Notes: a model not told the origin generated them from the sequence alone. A stretch of DNA of 64,000 bases from Rhodeus uyekii (GCA_037043235.1 JAWRVZ010000030.1:523501-587500), one strand, 5' to 3'. Counted from the stretch's first letter, positions 20,943 to 33,693 are shown. A program made the numbers and translations.

Positions 20943-22203
20943 GAGGGTGGGGGAGAACTATCCTTCCCTATTTTCTATCTGGCCTGCCCGCTGCAGTGTA
21001 GCGCTGCCTCGCCAGCGACCCTGGCGTTTGGGCCCTCGCGTTGAATCAACGTCACCAGTGCTGTCCGGCTGACGCTCTCTTCTTTGAGCTCCAGAACGCA
21101 TAGCGCGTCTCAGAGTACTATTGTGCACCATAGTTTATTGTACTGTAAAGTTTAAAGGGAAGTGCAAAAGCTATTTCAAGTAAATCAGTGAGATAAATCA
21201 ATTTAATAATAAGAGATGGGTGCGCTCGTTAGAAGAAAGGGGGCAGTTTGGGAGATTTTATCGCCCTCTTCATCCATTTTGCACTCTCGGTGCGCCATCT
21301 CCATTGATTTTTTTTTTTTCGTCCCGTCGTTGCCGTTTTGTCCATCACTCGTTCTATCATTTTCTCACGTATTGGACGTCCATCATCCCGAGTCACTCAA
21401 GCGCAGTGCATCATGTATCCAGCACATCCAAACGCTCGCACTGCTCATCTTCCATTTCCTAGAGCTCTTCGATCGACTCCAGTCGTAGTATGACACTTTC
21501 ACTTGACATTTTGGGTATGATGCTCTCACTTGAATATTGGGATATCGCTCCTTTTGTTTATTTAACACATAGATGTGAAATTAAATGCTTCTTTTCTGGC
21601 TGAAGAGGTTCTATTCTTGCAGTTCATGCTTCCTTTTGTGTGTGGGTGTGACTAGAGGATGCCACGCCCACTGACTGCTGAAGCCCCACCCCTTTATAGG
21701 GAGCCCCGCCCTCTTCTCACTACACGTCCTACTGGGGCTAATGACACTGGTACCTATGAATCGCAAGCCTTTAAGAGTAAAGCGACATGAATTAAGTAGT
21801 GCGCTGCTTTCACCTCTTTCATTCTTTTTTTCTTTTCGTTTCCCATGTAAATTATTTCACTTCAGACTGATAATGATGTTGGGTCTTGTGAGTGACTTTT
21901 AATGGCACGTGTTTTAATTTTTTTGACCTGTACTCGGCTTTTCTTTTTCCATTTAGACATGTCCTGTGCTTCTTCTTCATCACTTTTTGTTTTTATTTCT
22001 GCACAATGTGAACAGAGCCTGTGGGTTCAGATGTGGCAGGTGTGTGTGCGCACGTGCGGAAATGCTTCTCGCTGCTGTTTTTGCGTCGCTGGTAACCAGA
22101 GTGCGGAGCGCCGGTGTTGGAGCTCGACTGAACCGCCGCAGGTTCCTGGCCTCCTAACGCTGTCATAAGCTGTTCACAGTAGACATGCCAATACTGAAAT
22201 AAA
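20943..22203 (+). other. usp47: usp47 3' UTR (candidate end at AATAAA 22198)
   Basis: Non-coding DNA after the stop. The first plausible polyadenylation hexamer in a good position is AATAAA at 22198-22203; later ones exist near 22341 and 22848, so the true end is not fixed. Confidence 0.4.
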
Positions 22204-24442
22204 AAGCAACAATCAATCTCTTTTTGCCTGCCTCCAGGTTGACGTGGAAACTGGTGTTTTATGCATTTTACGGGCACATATGAGGAATCAAATATTGCTT
22301 GATTTCATAAAAGTATACAGTAACACTTTATAAGTATACAGTAATAAAGCACTGGAAAATCATTTGCATACATTGACAGTGAATGCGGAACTCGATATTT
22401 ATATATATGTACACACATACATACACACACACACGTACGTATATATGTGTGTGTGTGATTGACAACCTATTAAACCTATAAGTGATGTAGTGTCTTGATC
22501 CAGTAATAAAGGAGTTGTTAATGGTTTAGAGTAAATAGTGCTCACTTTAAATTAGGTTACGATATTGACGCTATTGTGTGTTTATACATAACATTTAATG
22601 ATCAATGAATGTTGGTTTAAAGTACTTAATGACATTTTCCAATTTTCTGTGACCTAATCTAAACTATTTCTGGTTCAGTTATCAACCATTATCTAACCGC
22701 TTACCAAGGCTGACTGTCACTGATTATTAAAATAATCATCGTTTAATTAGCACATATGAACTATGACTTTAAGTAAGAGTTTGCAAATGATTTGTAAGTA
22801 TTTTATTGATGAATACTTATAAAGTGTAACCAATTATATGAGTAATACAATAAAATACTGTTTACATATGGTCATAACTTTGAAAACTCAAAAACGTTGA
22901 ATGTTTCATTCAGTTTCAAATGTTTTACTTGGTCCTGAAGACCCAGATGGAGTGAAGATCTTTTTTGTTTGTTCTTTGCTTAGGGTTGAGAAGAAAATCG
23001 AACTGCACACACTGATGAGCGCAGCGTTTAGATGAGTATGGTTATGCTGTGCACTTTCACCTCAGTAACTGAAATCACACTACAAAAATGTCAGCGGTGA
23101 GAAAACAGCAGTTCAGAAAGCATCTGATCAGAGATGTGAATATTTGCATTAGCTCTGCAATTCAGCTCTTCAGTCAAGTCATGTCTTGTTCATTTTTATA
23201 TGGCGCTTTATACAGTACATTGCTTTAAAGCAGCAAAAATTGGTTGTTCGTGTTTTTTTTACTCATGGACCTCGACTGACTGAACAGAAGAAATAAGCCG
23301 CTGAAGATTTCCAGAGCTACACCCACCTATTCCCTATACTATTTTGAATGTGTTTTCCAGCCGGAGTCATCTTTTCCAGAACTAACTTCATCTTGGCTTG
23401 ATTTAGTTTGTATATTAAGGTCACTTTACCGATTTTTCACCAATAGTGTAGCGATTTAGGAAGCACGGATCACAAAGAAGTTACTCTTTCAAGCAGAGCA
23501 GTTTTCCATTTTTCAACATGGTGATTCTGCATGAATCAGTTGATTAAAAAAAATTGAATCAGATTCGGAAATGGTTATGAATCTTTCGCGCTCACTCAAT
23601 ATGTGTGAATTCCTATTAAAATTACAATTTTGCTCAATTTTACCAAACTGTACATATATAAAGGCACCTTTACGTCTTAACTATCATAAATTGACTAATT
23701 AAAAATGAGATCCATTTGAGTTCAAACCCTCATTGGTTCAATATATATGAAAAGATAGAAACAACACATTTTTCAACTTTTTATTTGATGTTTTTTAAAT
23801 GTTTGTACTTATTGCCTGGGGAAATGACATGAAGTTTCTTGAATGGGTGCATCACTTCAGCTACTATAGTAAACTAAGATGAATTGGATCTGTGCTCTTT
23901 ATATTTTCTCTGCGACATATTTTTGAAGCATTAGATCTGTACATTGATAATAAGTGCGTCCTTTCCATGCTAAAAACCCACAGTTGAGCTTTAACACTTG
24001 AGGGCTGTTCACACTGACAAAGATTTGACTCGATCCGCTTGAAGTCCAGATGTTACTGGCGTTAATGCCTAATTGGCCATAGCTTTGAAACTTAAACTGG
24101 AACATAAAGTGCACGAGTCAAACATAAATCAATAAAATGTGGTCATCTTGCCTCACTCGACTACTGTGTCGCTTGAAATCCCTGACTTTGTCATCGGGTC
24201 GCCTCAACCCACCAACTCTCATTCATACTGAATGACATCCGGGCAACTCAAATCGATGTGAGTGTGAACGCTCTTCTAGATTCAGGCCTTCAGTGAATAT
24301 CTTTTGCTGCTCATTCACGGCAGCTCTTTAGAGCCTGTAAGTTTGTGTGATTTATGGTGAAGGCGTTTCCTACGAAGCTTTGGGGTGTTGAAGCGTTCCT
24401 GTCTGTTTCAGCGTTCTGTCTGTCACAGCAGACACAGTCTCA
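22204..24442. other. Gap between convergent usp47 and dkk3
   Basis: Holds a short CA/TATG microsatellite at 22393-22458 and, for dkk3 on the minus strand, a candidate polyadenylation signal (TTTATT on this strand near 23782). Otherwise nothing recognised. It includes the 3' UTRs of both genes. Confidence 0.4.
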
Positions 24443-24530
24443 CTAGACGATGTAGTCAATCTCAGAGTAGAGGGTGTCGGTGAGGTTCTCCTCGCTCGAG
24501 TTCTGACCCTTCAGGCACAGAGCACCTCGT
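24443..24530 (-). CDS. dkk3: dkk3 last coding exon
   Basis: Acceptor TTTCATCAG on the minus strand. It encodes the end of the second Cys domain (RGALCLKGQNSSEENLTDTL) and the acidic/aromatic C-terminus YSEIDYIV, stop TAG at 24445-24443. Too short to appear as an isolated open frame; it was found by looking for the missing C-terminus. Confidence 0.85.
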
Positions 24531-25810
24531 CTGATGAAAGACAAGTGAAAACAAAGTTTCGGACAATTTAATATCTCTGTCACACTCGTGTGTATACACA
24601 CACACACACACACACACACACTAACTCACCTAAAGGATTATTAGGAACACCACACTAGTACTGTGTTTTCACCTTCAGAACTGCCTTAATTCTATGTGAA
24701 ATTGATTCAACAAGTTGCTGAAAGCATTCTTTAGAAATGTTGCCCATATTGATAGGATAGCATCTTGCAGTTGATGGAGATTTGTGGGATGCACATCCAG
24801 GACACGAAGCTCCCGTTCCACCACATCCCAAAGATGCTCTATTGGGTTGAGATCTGGTGACTGTGGGGCCATTTTAGTACAGTGAACTTATTGTCATGTT
24901 CAAGAAACCAATTTGAAATGATTCGAGCTTTGTGACATGGTGCATTATCCTGCTGGAAGCATCAGAGGATGGGTACATGGTGGTTAGGTAGGCCGTGGCA
25001 TTTAAATGATGCCCAATTGGCACTAAGGGGCCTAAAGTGTGCCAAGAAAACATCTTTTCCATCTGAATGTCTCAACAGAAATCGAGACTCATCAGACCAG
25101 GCAACATTTTTCCAGCCTTCAACTGTCCAATTTTGTTGAGCTCGTGCAAATTGTAGCCTTTTTTTCCTGTTTGTAGTGGAGATGAGTGGTACCCGGTGGG
25201 GTCTTCTGCTGTTGTAGCCCATCCGCCTCAAGGTTGTGCGTGTTGTGGCTTCACAAATGCTTTGCTGCAAACCTCGGTTGTAACGAGTGGTTATTTCAGT
25301 CAAAGTTGCTCTTCTATCAGCTTGAATCAGTCGGCCCATGACCTCTGACCTCTAGCATCAACAAGGCATTTTCTCCCACAGGACTGCCGCATACTGGATG
25401 TTTTTCCCTTTTCACACCATTCTATGTAAACCCTAGAAATAGTTGTGTGTGAAAATCCCAGTAACTGAGCAGATTGTGAAATACTCAGACCGGCCCGTCT
25501 GACACCAACAACCATGAGTTCAGGAGATTGTCTTGACCAGGACCAACCCCTAAATGCATTGAAGCAACTGCCATGTGATTGGTTGATTAGATAATTGCAT
25601 TAATGAGAAATTGAACAGGTGTTCCTAATAATCCTTTAGGGGGTGTGTGTGTGTGTGTGTGTGTGTGTGTATTTGTATATACACATAGGGTACTGGTCTA
25701 AAGTTTGGAAAATTACTATTTTAAATTTTTTTTTGAAAGAGGTCTTTTCTGTTCACCAAGGCTGTGTTTATTTGATCAAAATTACAGAAAAAAATATAAA
25801 TATTAAAATA

Positions 25811-25848
<38 letters not shown>

Positions 25849-28800
25849 TAATAATGTGATCAAAGCTGAATTTTCAGTATGTATCATTACACCAGTCTTC
25901 AGGGTCACATGATCCTTCAAAAATCATTCATAAAAGGTTAAACAGCATTTATTCAAAATAGGAATGTGTATAAATATGAAGAACTGTTTCCAACATTGAT
26001 GATAAATCATATCAGATTGATTTCTGAAGGATCATGTGACACTGAAGATTGGAGTCATGATGCAGCTTTGATCACAAAAATAAATGGTATTTTAAAGTAT
26101 ATTAAAATCGAAGACCATTATTTTAAATTGTGATCATATTTCACATGATCAAATAAATGCAGCTTTGGTGAACAGGAGAGACTTTTTTTCAAAAACATAA
26201 AAATGCTCCAAACTTTTGACTAGTAGAGTGTAAGTAATATATATTGTTCAAATATTTGCTTTTACATGTCATTTTAACTGAAAACAGCCAGAAGGAGATC
26301 TTCAGGGCTTCTTACCCAAGATGTTGGCACTGCAGGTCGCCCGCGCATGGGCAGTGCGCTTGAGGACCCTTCCCCTGCAAATCCCACGACAGCAGCTCCA
26401 TCAGGTGATTGGCTGAAATGATGCAGCGCTCGCGTTCTATTGGCTTAGAGCTGCACACTGGCAACAGCAAGGCTGAAAATGGAGTGCAATTAGTAGTGGA
26501 AATTTGATTCCGTTCTCCAAACATTGTTGTACTGATTCGGTCATGGGGGTACATATTTATGCCAATGACAAATGAGTGACTTTAATGTGTCATGAGTCAT
26601 TGCTAAAAGCCTTAATACCCTTTTTTAAATGTGTACATCTACAAATCATCTACCAAGTGTTTTCCTCACAAAAACGTAGATCTATTTGATTGCAAAAGTT
26701 GATTAGATGCGCACAAGATGGCGAAGCTGCTCATATTCATTCAGTAATTTCAACCTAATTAAATACTTTTTCACAAACCACACTTGAATACAATTGTTTC
26801 TTACTCCAGTCGGTCTTTACAAGCAGGAGAAGCCAGCAAAGAGGTCACAGACTTCAAAATGAGCCTTAAATGGGATTTTAGTCAACAAGAAAGGCTGCAA
26901 ACAAAATTGCATACTTTCCTACTTTATAGTAGGCAGAAAACAGTATGTGGTAAGCGTAGTATGTCTGAATTCACAATACTCAACATTCAAAGTACCTACT
27001 CAAGAGAATATGCAATTAACAGATGCATCCTCAGTGAATGAAATGAACAAGCGTGATGAAAAACTCACGAATGGCATCACTATTAGGAATCTGCCCAGTG
27101 TCAGCAGATGCCAACCAAAATATTTCTGGATTGTCTATTTACAATTAGCTCGCCCTTGCTGGTAAAGGCTATTTTCACTAACTCCACTCACTGACGCCTG
27201 GTTGGGCCAGAGAAAAGGACAAAAGATGCTGGTTACAACAGTACCAATACTGTGGAGTTAAAGCACGTGGAAGAAAGTTTTGACACAAATCGACTCGAAT
27301 CGAGTTGAAATCTGCCTTTTTGTCTAACTTTACTCCCTTTTCCCATCACAAATGAGGTCGGAAAGGCATTTATTGTCAACTAATATTGTTAAATAATAGG
27401 AAATAAAGTTTATTAATAAAGTTTTCGGGTTAGGGATTGGCTATTGGGCTTTATTTTCCCAATAATGTGGCATCCATTTAATCATTTTAATAAATATAAA
27501 AGTTATTATTGCATACCGTTTAATCTACAACAACAGTGAGGTGCAAATAGTATCTGCCACCATTTATGAGTATAAAAAGCATCTAACTACTATATACACT
27601 TTTTTATAGAATCTTATCACTATTTTCACCTAGTGTAAGTAGCATATTGCTAAGAAAATGTGCTCATTTCACTTGGTGCAAATATTTAACTTTGACACGC
27701 TCCTATGATGCAAGATGCTCCTACCTTTATGGAAGGCACAGCAGAACTCCTCCTTGCATTCGCTTTGGTACTGGCAGATGGTTCCTTCATCTCCCTTTGA
27801 GCTGTTGCGTGCGCACTGACCCCACACACACAGCTGTCCCGCACAGCATTCCTCATCTTTGCTGCACATCTGATGGGAGGATATATGTAACAGGGTTATT
27901 CTGGTTGTGTTATAATCACTCATAATTATCCTTTTTCTATAGAATTGAATTGTTTCTGTGTATTTATTTTCTTGTTTTGAGTTAGGATGTATATGATTTT
28001 CAAGATTTGTTAAAGAAGTGCATTGGCACTTTTTGAGAATACAGTAATACCTTGAAATACAAGCATAATCCGTCCCAGGACTTAGCTTGTAACTCGAATT
28101 GCTTGTATTTCAAATCCTTTTTTCCCAGATTTTTAAAAGAAAATCTGTTCCGGCCCTCTAAAAAACTCCATTATTAGTGCTAATAACAATAGAAAAAAAA
28201 TGTTTTTAATTGCTATAATATATAAGGATTCTTGTGGTTATAAAATAAAATGTGGTTTTAATTATGAGTTCTTACCTTTGAGACACACAATACAGTGGCA
28301 TGTGCGGAGGAGGAGGAGGAGGAGGAGGAGGAGGAGGGAGGGATAGCGTAGATGATGCAAACACAATATGGAAGTGTAGTGTTTCTTCACGTGTTGTGTG
28401 TTGGATAGACTCATAACCTCATATTTATTATTATTGAACACTCATAACTCGTGCTGCTCCCAGCTTAATACTCGTGAATCACTCGTTGCCCCCGGTAACC
28501 CCCGCTGTAAAACCAAGCTGCCTCTAGTGGAGATCATATGCAATTACCCCATAAATGAGGAGCTTGAGCTGCTCCGAGTGCTGAACACCTCTAGCGTCTG
28601 GAAGCTGCTCGTATGTCAAATATTTACTCGTATCTCAAAGCAAAGCTCGAGGGCTTGCTCGTATCTCGGAATACTCGTATGTCGGGACACTCGTATCTCA
28701 AGGTATTACTGTATATATGTTCTGTCGTGGTCTCCACTTGCTCTGTTCACTTCTTGTCAAACCGAGAGGAGATTGTCTCGTGGCTCAACGAGCCATTGAA

Positions 28801-31800
28801 TTCTGCTATTAAAAGCAGATGAAGCCAAAAAAAATCATGTTTTGGGAGGCTGTAGTGAATGGTTTTTAGGTATTTTCTCAGGAACCGAAGAACAATTTTA
28901 TATGAAGCCAAGTGGACTGTTTTTCTCTCTCAGAAATCACAGCATCAGCTCAAATTCAGAATTTATTTGCTAATTGATTATTGTTATTAGCTTATGATGT
29001 TCAAACATTTCTGTTAGTTTATTGTTCTAAAGATGAAGTTAATTGACTGAATCAATAGAGCAACATGAAGAAAACTGTGAAATTGACCAGGGTAGCCAGT
29101 TTGGTGCTGTGAAGGGATTTTTCAGACTATCCTCACCAACCCACTGTAAGAGCACTGGGTACACCTGTCCTGACTTCCACAAAGTATGTAGGAAAGCAGG
29201 TGAATCCACAATTGATCACCTACTCTAAAATGCCCCGAGACGATTTTTATAATACTTTACAGATGCCATCCAAAGATGCAAGTGTTGGATCAGGCTGAAC
29301 AAGACATTTGATGTTTAGAGAGACAAGGTTGGCATGTGTGTGATCCAAGTCAGTATGAGATCAGTATGATGCCTATTAAGCACTGCCTGGAGTTTGTAGA
29401 TCCTTAGATCATTCCACAGTGTCAAATTGCAGACAGGACAACAGATGTCTGATGTGCTCCTGGGAACTGGAAAAAAGATTGCCCTCAGTGAGCCAGTCAT
29501 TGCTAACATCAGTTGAACAGTGATGCTAGTAAACCACCTCAGTTAAAGGGGTGATTTGGAAGCTAATTCCCTTAATGAACAATTCGATCTTACTTTGCTA
29601 TATGAAGAGAATAGTGCTCCTAAAGGGACCGAGATTATTGTTCAATCCAGTCAAAGAGTTGAAGATTTAAGTAGCCTTTTCTACGTTCCTGTTCGTGCCA
29701 ATGCTGAGGTGGTCAGCATATGCAAACTAAGGTTTTCCATAGGTAAAACTAAAAGATGCCAAGCCGTCTGGTTTAGAGAAGGGCCACTCTCTACGTAAAC
29801 TAAGAACGTTTCTGGGGTCTCATTTATAAAGCATGCGTACGCACAAAACGGGACTGGAAACGTCCGTACGCCAGTTTCCACGCAAAGGTTGTGATCTATA
29901 AAAAAACAACTTGACGGGAGAATGTGTGCACATTTAAGCAAACTTTGACCCGTGACATTTGCGATTTATGAAGGGAATGTTCCTGACAGGTGTGCATACA
30001 CACGGTTTTATAAATCTGAATATTTTTTGCCGTATAGCATTTTTGGCTTTTGGGCGCACGTAAACTTTTAGTAGTGATCCTACGCACATTTTTATAAATG
30101 AGACCCCTGGAAATTAACATTTGAACTTGAAAATTAGCATCCTCATCTGAGAAACAATCATGCTGAGGACTCTGACTGGTTACGTATCATGTTTTTGAAT
30201 CACTAAAAGGAACTGGTTCATGAGAGTCATTCATTTAAAATTTGGAATTGGATTTCGCTCGTTTCTCTACGTGCAGTTGGTTTGTTAAAAAATACTGGCT
30301 CATACTATTCATTTGTTTAGGAATTGGTCTCCTCAGGATTACTGATTCACCGAAAAAAACCCCAGCAAATAAGGGTTGTCTCTTCAGGAATAGAAATAGA
30401 GGTGTAGTGCTATGTTTAATGTTTGATGGGAATGAAAACGAGGCTGTGAGGGATAGAAGTAGAGTGTGTTCAATGGGTTATACCGAAGTACAACAACATG
30501 CCAACTGTGCAGCTGTAAAACATGGGTTTCTGGGTTTCTTGTACCACTTTCTCATCCGTCTGAATTCTCAGAAAATGTTTCACACATATGGTTAGGTTTG
30601 CTCAAAGATTAGCTGAGCCAGGACAAGGCTTTCTAACCAGCAGACACACTCAGTTTGTTTTGGCTGGGTGTTATAATCCCTTTCAATGCGTCTTGCAAGA
30701 GTAATGCACATCTGTATTCTGCTTAGTTGGCTGCCCTGCTTCCTGTGCCTCGAGGTGAGCTCAATGTGCCCTATGCGGGGCCGAAGAAGCAGCTCATATT
30801 TAGCAATCTGCGCATTTTGATGTGAAACCCAAAGGAGAAACGCTCCAGCATATCAGATTCCAGGTGCACTTGCACTGCAATGCAGTCACAATCCAGGCTC
30901 AGTTGCATCATATTGTTGGAAAGCCACATTACAGGGTACGTTTGTGCAGAAAACCAAATGGACTGAATGGATACATTAGGGAATCTTTTATAATGGATAA
31001 TACAGGAGGTTAAGCGTATCTTGCAGTGTGTCTGGTCTGGGAAACTTGAAATTGGTTACCATGTCAAGCTGTTTGCAGGGCAGACACTCTGAGCGGGTTG
31101 TCTCGTAGAGGCAGTAACTGCCCTTCTCACAGTCTTCATCAATGACACACTCCTGAGAGACAGAGGAAAAGCATTCATAACCTTCAAAAAGGAGCAGATG
31201 AGATTTGAGCTTCAAGGTCACAGTCCACATAACTAATCAATAGCAGAGTTGTACTTCACCGGAGGGTTAAAACAACATTCTTAGGATTTTAGGAGGATGA
31301 AAGGTGGTCATATGATAGGTGTGGTATTCGTCTATACCCCCACATTTAGGCTGATTTTGAAGTGAGGGATAAAAAGCATTCTATCCCTTCATGCTGAATT
31401 TCCATTTTTAATCATGGTTTATAAATATTTAACCGGGGTAAAAGTCATACCTTCCATTATCATTATAAGAAATAAATATAGTACACATTAGATACAACTA
31501 CTATTATATTATTACAAATCATTCTTATGGACCCCAAATTGTTGCTTTTAGTCCATTTCTACACTGTAAAGTTCTAAAAAGAGTATTTTTTTTTACAAGA
31601 AATTTATAATTTCACATTTAATTCAATGTATTACTTGCCATTTCTTTGTAATTAACTGTGATATTTCACATCTTACTGCACTTAAACGGTCCACTACACA
31701 AGGTTATGTAAAAAAAAAAAAAGTATCTATACATAACTGACTGTGTTTACATCTGTGGACGTAAACAGCAGGGAAGGAAATTGCATGTGTGTATTAGAGT

Positions 31801-33638
31801 GAAAGCAGCGTAATATAATAACTGAATAACTTTAGTAGCTTTAAAAAGAATAGTTGTTTTATTGAATGCTGTTGTGAAATGCTTTTTTGAGGAGATAAAC
31901 GTGGCAGACTGTGTACGGCTCACTCAGGGGGAGGAGCTAAGCTAATTCCGTGTCAGTCGTGGGCGGGGCCTGAACCAGTGTGATGTCACATTGGCGTAGA
32001 TTCCTGACTGGCTTATTTTCATGGGGAAAGTAGGGTGGTTGTGTAAACACTACAGACATAAATATTTTCAAAAACAATGTAAAAGTGATCTTTGCATAAT
32101 AGGTACCATTTAATTTACAAGCTGGACATTCTCTGATCACTCAGTTAAGTATAAAATAGTTTAAATCCATATAACTGAAATATGAAACAATATAATGACA
32201 GAATGGATCCGTGAATCTGTCGATCATCAGCTAACCTGTCACCTCAGATCCAGAACCCTGCCATCTGAAAGACCAGCTCAAAACAAAGCAGACGGCTTAC
32301 GTGATCAAGGTCGTCCTGTCTATCTCTGGGCTTTATGGTTGTTGAGTTGTTGGTCTCTTCAGCTGAATTGTCTGTTGTCTGGGAGAAAAAAATAGAAGTG
32401 TGTTTGATACATTAGTTCAGACAAATTAGTTTATTATGTGAGAGTGACACAATAAAACTAGCACGTCTACCAAGACTCAGTTACTTTTAAGTGGTCATTA
32501 TACCAAATGATTTGACCAGTCGGAATCAGGTCTGGAAAGCGGTGTAACTTCATTTAAAATGCATTACTGAATCGTGCAAAAGCTCTTCACCCACCTTATT
32601 GATTCTCTCAGCGATGTAAGTAGATTGATTCCCAGCTATGATTTCAATACTGCTGTAATTTTGGAGGTTGGAAGAGACATTGTGTGGATGGAGGCTTGAT
32701 TTAGCTGTGTCATTGTCCATCTGAAAGAAAAGAAGAATCTCTTTATTCGAAAACTCTACAAGAAGTCAAACTGTGCAATTATTTACAAGCTATTTCTACA
32801 TTAACTGGCTCTTAAAAATCACTTTCACTGATGCAAGGGTTACTTTTTACTTTTTATTAATTACTTTTTTAGCTGTTCGTGATGAAACATTTAAGAGCTG
32901 AACATAGCAAGAAGAACAACTAAAAAATTTGATGATTTCCATGACATTTCCAGGCCTGAATATTACAACTTTATAATTCATAATTATGTAAAATGTTGCT
33001 TTTTGAATTTAATAAAACCAGTTATTTCAAATTTGGCCTATAAAATAGATTGATAATCAATTTAACCAATATGAATTACTGGTTTAGATTCACCATTTTT
33101 CAATTTAATCTAAGTTGTCAGGTTGATGATAATTTGGAGAATGCACATTTGGAGAATCTTTGAAGAAAAACACCTAACAATAATGTTTACATAAACTAGT
33201 TTGAAAATGCGTCTGAAGATTATGAAAATAATCTTAATCTGTCATAATGTAATACCGGTCAATTAATTTTTTTAAATATGTCCATGCCATCTAATTTGAT
33301 TTATGATTATTTTTAGGAAAAGTCATCTCTGATTTGACATGAGCTGTAACCAGTGATGCTACAATCAAAACTGAGCTATTAGTTATGACGGAAATTACTA
33401 TCCAAATGTATTTTGATAAATAGGCTATATTGTATTGTAAAGCAGAAACCTGATGCGCCGCATCCTCCAGCTTCTGCTGCGTGTCCTCCATCAGTTCCTC
33501 CACCTTTCTGAACACATCACTCGTTGTTTGCACTACATTTGTCTCCATGTTTGCAATGATGTCCATTTCTGTTTTGGATATTTCGGGCACAATCCCATGG
33601 ACGATGCCCAGGCACAGGCTGAATCCGAGCAGAAACAT
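24443..33638 (-). CDS. dkk3: Dickkopf-related protein 3, complete coding sequence in 7 exons
   Basis: DKK3 is a secreted glycoprotein of the dickkopf family, linked to Wnt and TGF-beta modulation. Coding exons (minus-strand order): 33638-33450, 32720-32595, 32378-32301, 31152-31060, 27869-27725, 26472-26316, 24530-24443; 876 nt, 291 residues plus TAG. Phases agree at all junctions. Residues 1-15 (MFLLGFSLCLGIVHG) are a signal peptide. An N-terminal acidic helix (VFRKVEELMEDTQQKLEDA) is diagnostic of DKK3. Asn-rich sequons follow (NDT, NVS, NYS, NQS, NNS). The first Cys domain starts CVIDEDC and includes ECCAGQLCVWGQC. The second, colipase-like, includes EFCCAFHK, LLLPVC, CPCAGDLQC and ends LYSEIDYIV. 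Mammalian DKK3 is longer (about 350) through a C-terminal tail. Whether this is the dkk3a or dkk3b paralogue cannot be told from the window. Confidence 0.93.
24595..24620. repeat. (CA)n microsatellite
   Basis: Uninterrupted CA dinucleotides immediately before the Tc1 element, in the last dkk3 intron. Confidence 0.85.
24633..25636 (-). mobile_element. Tc1-like transposon, internally deleted, copy 1
   Basis: Terminal inverted repeats AAGGATTATTAGGAACACC (24633-24651) and GGTGTTCCTAATAATCCTT (25618-25636), flanked by TA on both sides (24631-24632, 25637-25638). It contains minus-strand transposase pieces and sits in the last dkk3 intron. Comparison with the partial copy at 52556-53353 shows that a segment of the catalytic core is missing here. 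Confidence 0.88.
24675..25515 (-). pseudogene. Tc1-like transposase remnant
   Basis: Minus-strand pieces in three frames. N-terminal helix-turn-helix (SISQSAQLLGFSHTTISRVY), then RTTLRRMGYNSRRPHRVPLI and the second catalytic region (VAWSDESRFLLRHSDGK), then, after an internal deletion and frameshifts, the C-terminal PQSPDLNPIEHLWDVVEREL with the third acidic residue. Not functional. Confidence 0.88.
25641..25672. repeat. (TG)n microsatellite
   Basis: TG dinucleotide run abutting the right end of the Tc1 element; with the CA run on its left side, the element appears inserted in or next to a CA/TG-rich site. Confidence 0.85.
25689..26230. repeat. Dispersed cyprinid-type repeat with inverted ends
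   Basis: The left portion (AAAGTTTGGAAAATTACTAT ... TTCTGTTCACCAAGGCTGTG) and the right portion (CAGCTTTGGTGAACAG ... GCTCCAAACTTTTGACTAG) are roughly reverse complements. The middle carries CCAGTCTTCAGGGTCACATG and ATCCTTCA. A common fish MITE-like repeat, here in the last dkk3 intron with an internal (AT)n run at 25814-25843. Confidence 0.7.
26316..26472 (-). CDS. dkk3: dkk3 exon of the second cysteine-rich domain
   Basis: Acceptor TTTTCAG, donor GTAAGA on the minus strand. It encodes LLLPVCSSKPIERERC and MELLSWDLQGKGPQAHCPCA, then DLQCQHL. Cys spacing matches the colipase-like domain of dickkopf proteins; 157 nt with phases 1 and 2 at its ends. Confidence 0.92.
26473..27724. other. dkk3 intron, mostly unassigned
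   Basis: AT-rich intron. Around 26910-27010 the wording TACTTTATAGTAGGCAGAAA, then AAGCGTAGTATGTCTGAATTC and CAATACTC, resembles a common fish repeat. The rest is unrecognised. Confidence 0.4.
27725..27869 (-). CDS. dkk3: dkk3 exon closing the first cysteine-rich domain
   Basis: Acceptor CCCATCAG, donor GTAGGA on the minus strand. It encodes MCSKDEECCAGQLCVWGQCA, a short linker (NSSKGDEG), and the start of the second domain (TICQYQSECKEEFCCAFHK). 145 nt, ending in phase 1. Confidence 0.93.
28042..28711 (+). mobile_element. Tigger-like MITE, family A, copy 4
   Basis: CAGTAATACCTTGAAATACA ... CTCAAGGTATTACTG between TA (28040-28041, 28712-28713). Contains an expanded (GGA)n run at 28305-28336 in the same place as the shorter GGA tract of the other copies. 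In a dkk3 intron. Confidence 0.8.
28714..29813. other. dkk3 intron, nothing recognised
   Basis: No exon, repeat terminus or RNA gene supported. Short open frames here lack family features. Confidence 0.45.
29814..30107. mobile_element. 294-bp MITE with GGGGTCTCATTTATAAA ends
   Basis: Left end GGGGTCTCATTTATAAA and right end TTTATAAATGAGACCCC are perfect inverted repeats over 17 nt, and further inner blocks (GCATGCGTACGCACAAA versus TACGCACATTTTTATAAA) are partly inverted. Non-coding, in a dkk3 intron. I do not assign a superfamily because the target duplication is unclear. Confidence 0.75.
30108..31059. other. dkk3 intron, nothing recognised
   Basis: Unremarkable intronic DNA with no supported feature. 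Confidence 0.45.
31060..31152 (-). CDS. dkk3: dkk3 exon starting the first cysteine-rich domain
   Basis: Acceptor TGTCTCTCAG, donor GTAACC on the minus strand; 31 codons. Encodes ECVIDEDCEKGSYCLYETTR and SECLPCKQLDM, the first half of the N-terminal dickkopf Cys domain. Confidence 0.93.
31153..32300. other. dkk3 intron, nothing recognised
   Basis: AT-rich with poly-T and poly-A runs (31587, 31710). No supported feature. Confidence 0.45.
32301..32720 (-). CDS. dkk3: dkk3 exons 32378-32301 and 32720-32595, sequon-rich linker
   Basis: The two exons encode the linker between the DKK3-specific N-terminal helix and the first Cys domain: MDNDTAKSSLHPHNVSSNLQ, then YSSIEIIAGNQSTYIAERIN and, in the next exon, TTDNSAEETNNSTTIKPRDR. 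Several N-x-S/T sequons predict N-glycosylation. Donors are GTGGGT and GTAAGC; both exons are in phase 0. Confidence 0.88.
33450..33638 (-). CDS. dkk3: dkk3 first coding exon
   Basis: Start ATG at 33638-33636, chosen because it is the only start that gives a signal peptide (MFLLGFSLCLGIVHGIV). Then ISKTEMDIIANMETNVVQTT and the conserved DKK3 helix VFRKVEELMEDTQQKLEDA. The donor is GTTTCT at 33449-33444, weaker than consensus but in the right place; the next exon begins in phase 0. Confidence 0.92.
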
Positions 33639-33693
33639 GTTGACAGCGTGACTGATGCCTGTACAGTGTGTGTGTGATCAGAGGAGCTCCAGC

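Noticed and set aside
25643..25912. Open frame of CVCVCV and IYIYIY
   Set aside because: Translation of TG and AT microsatellites.
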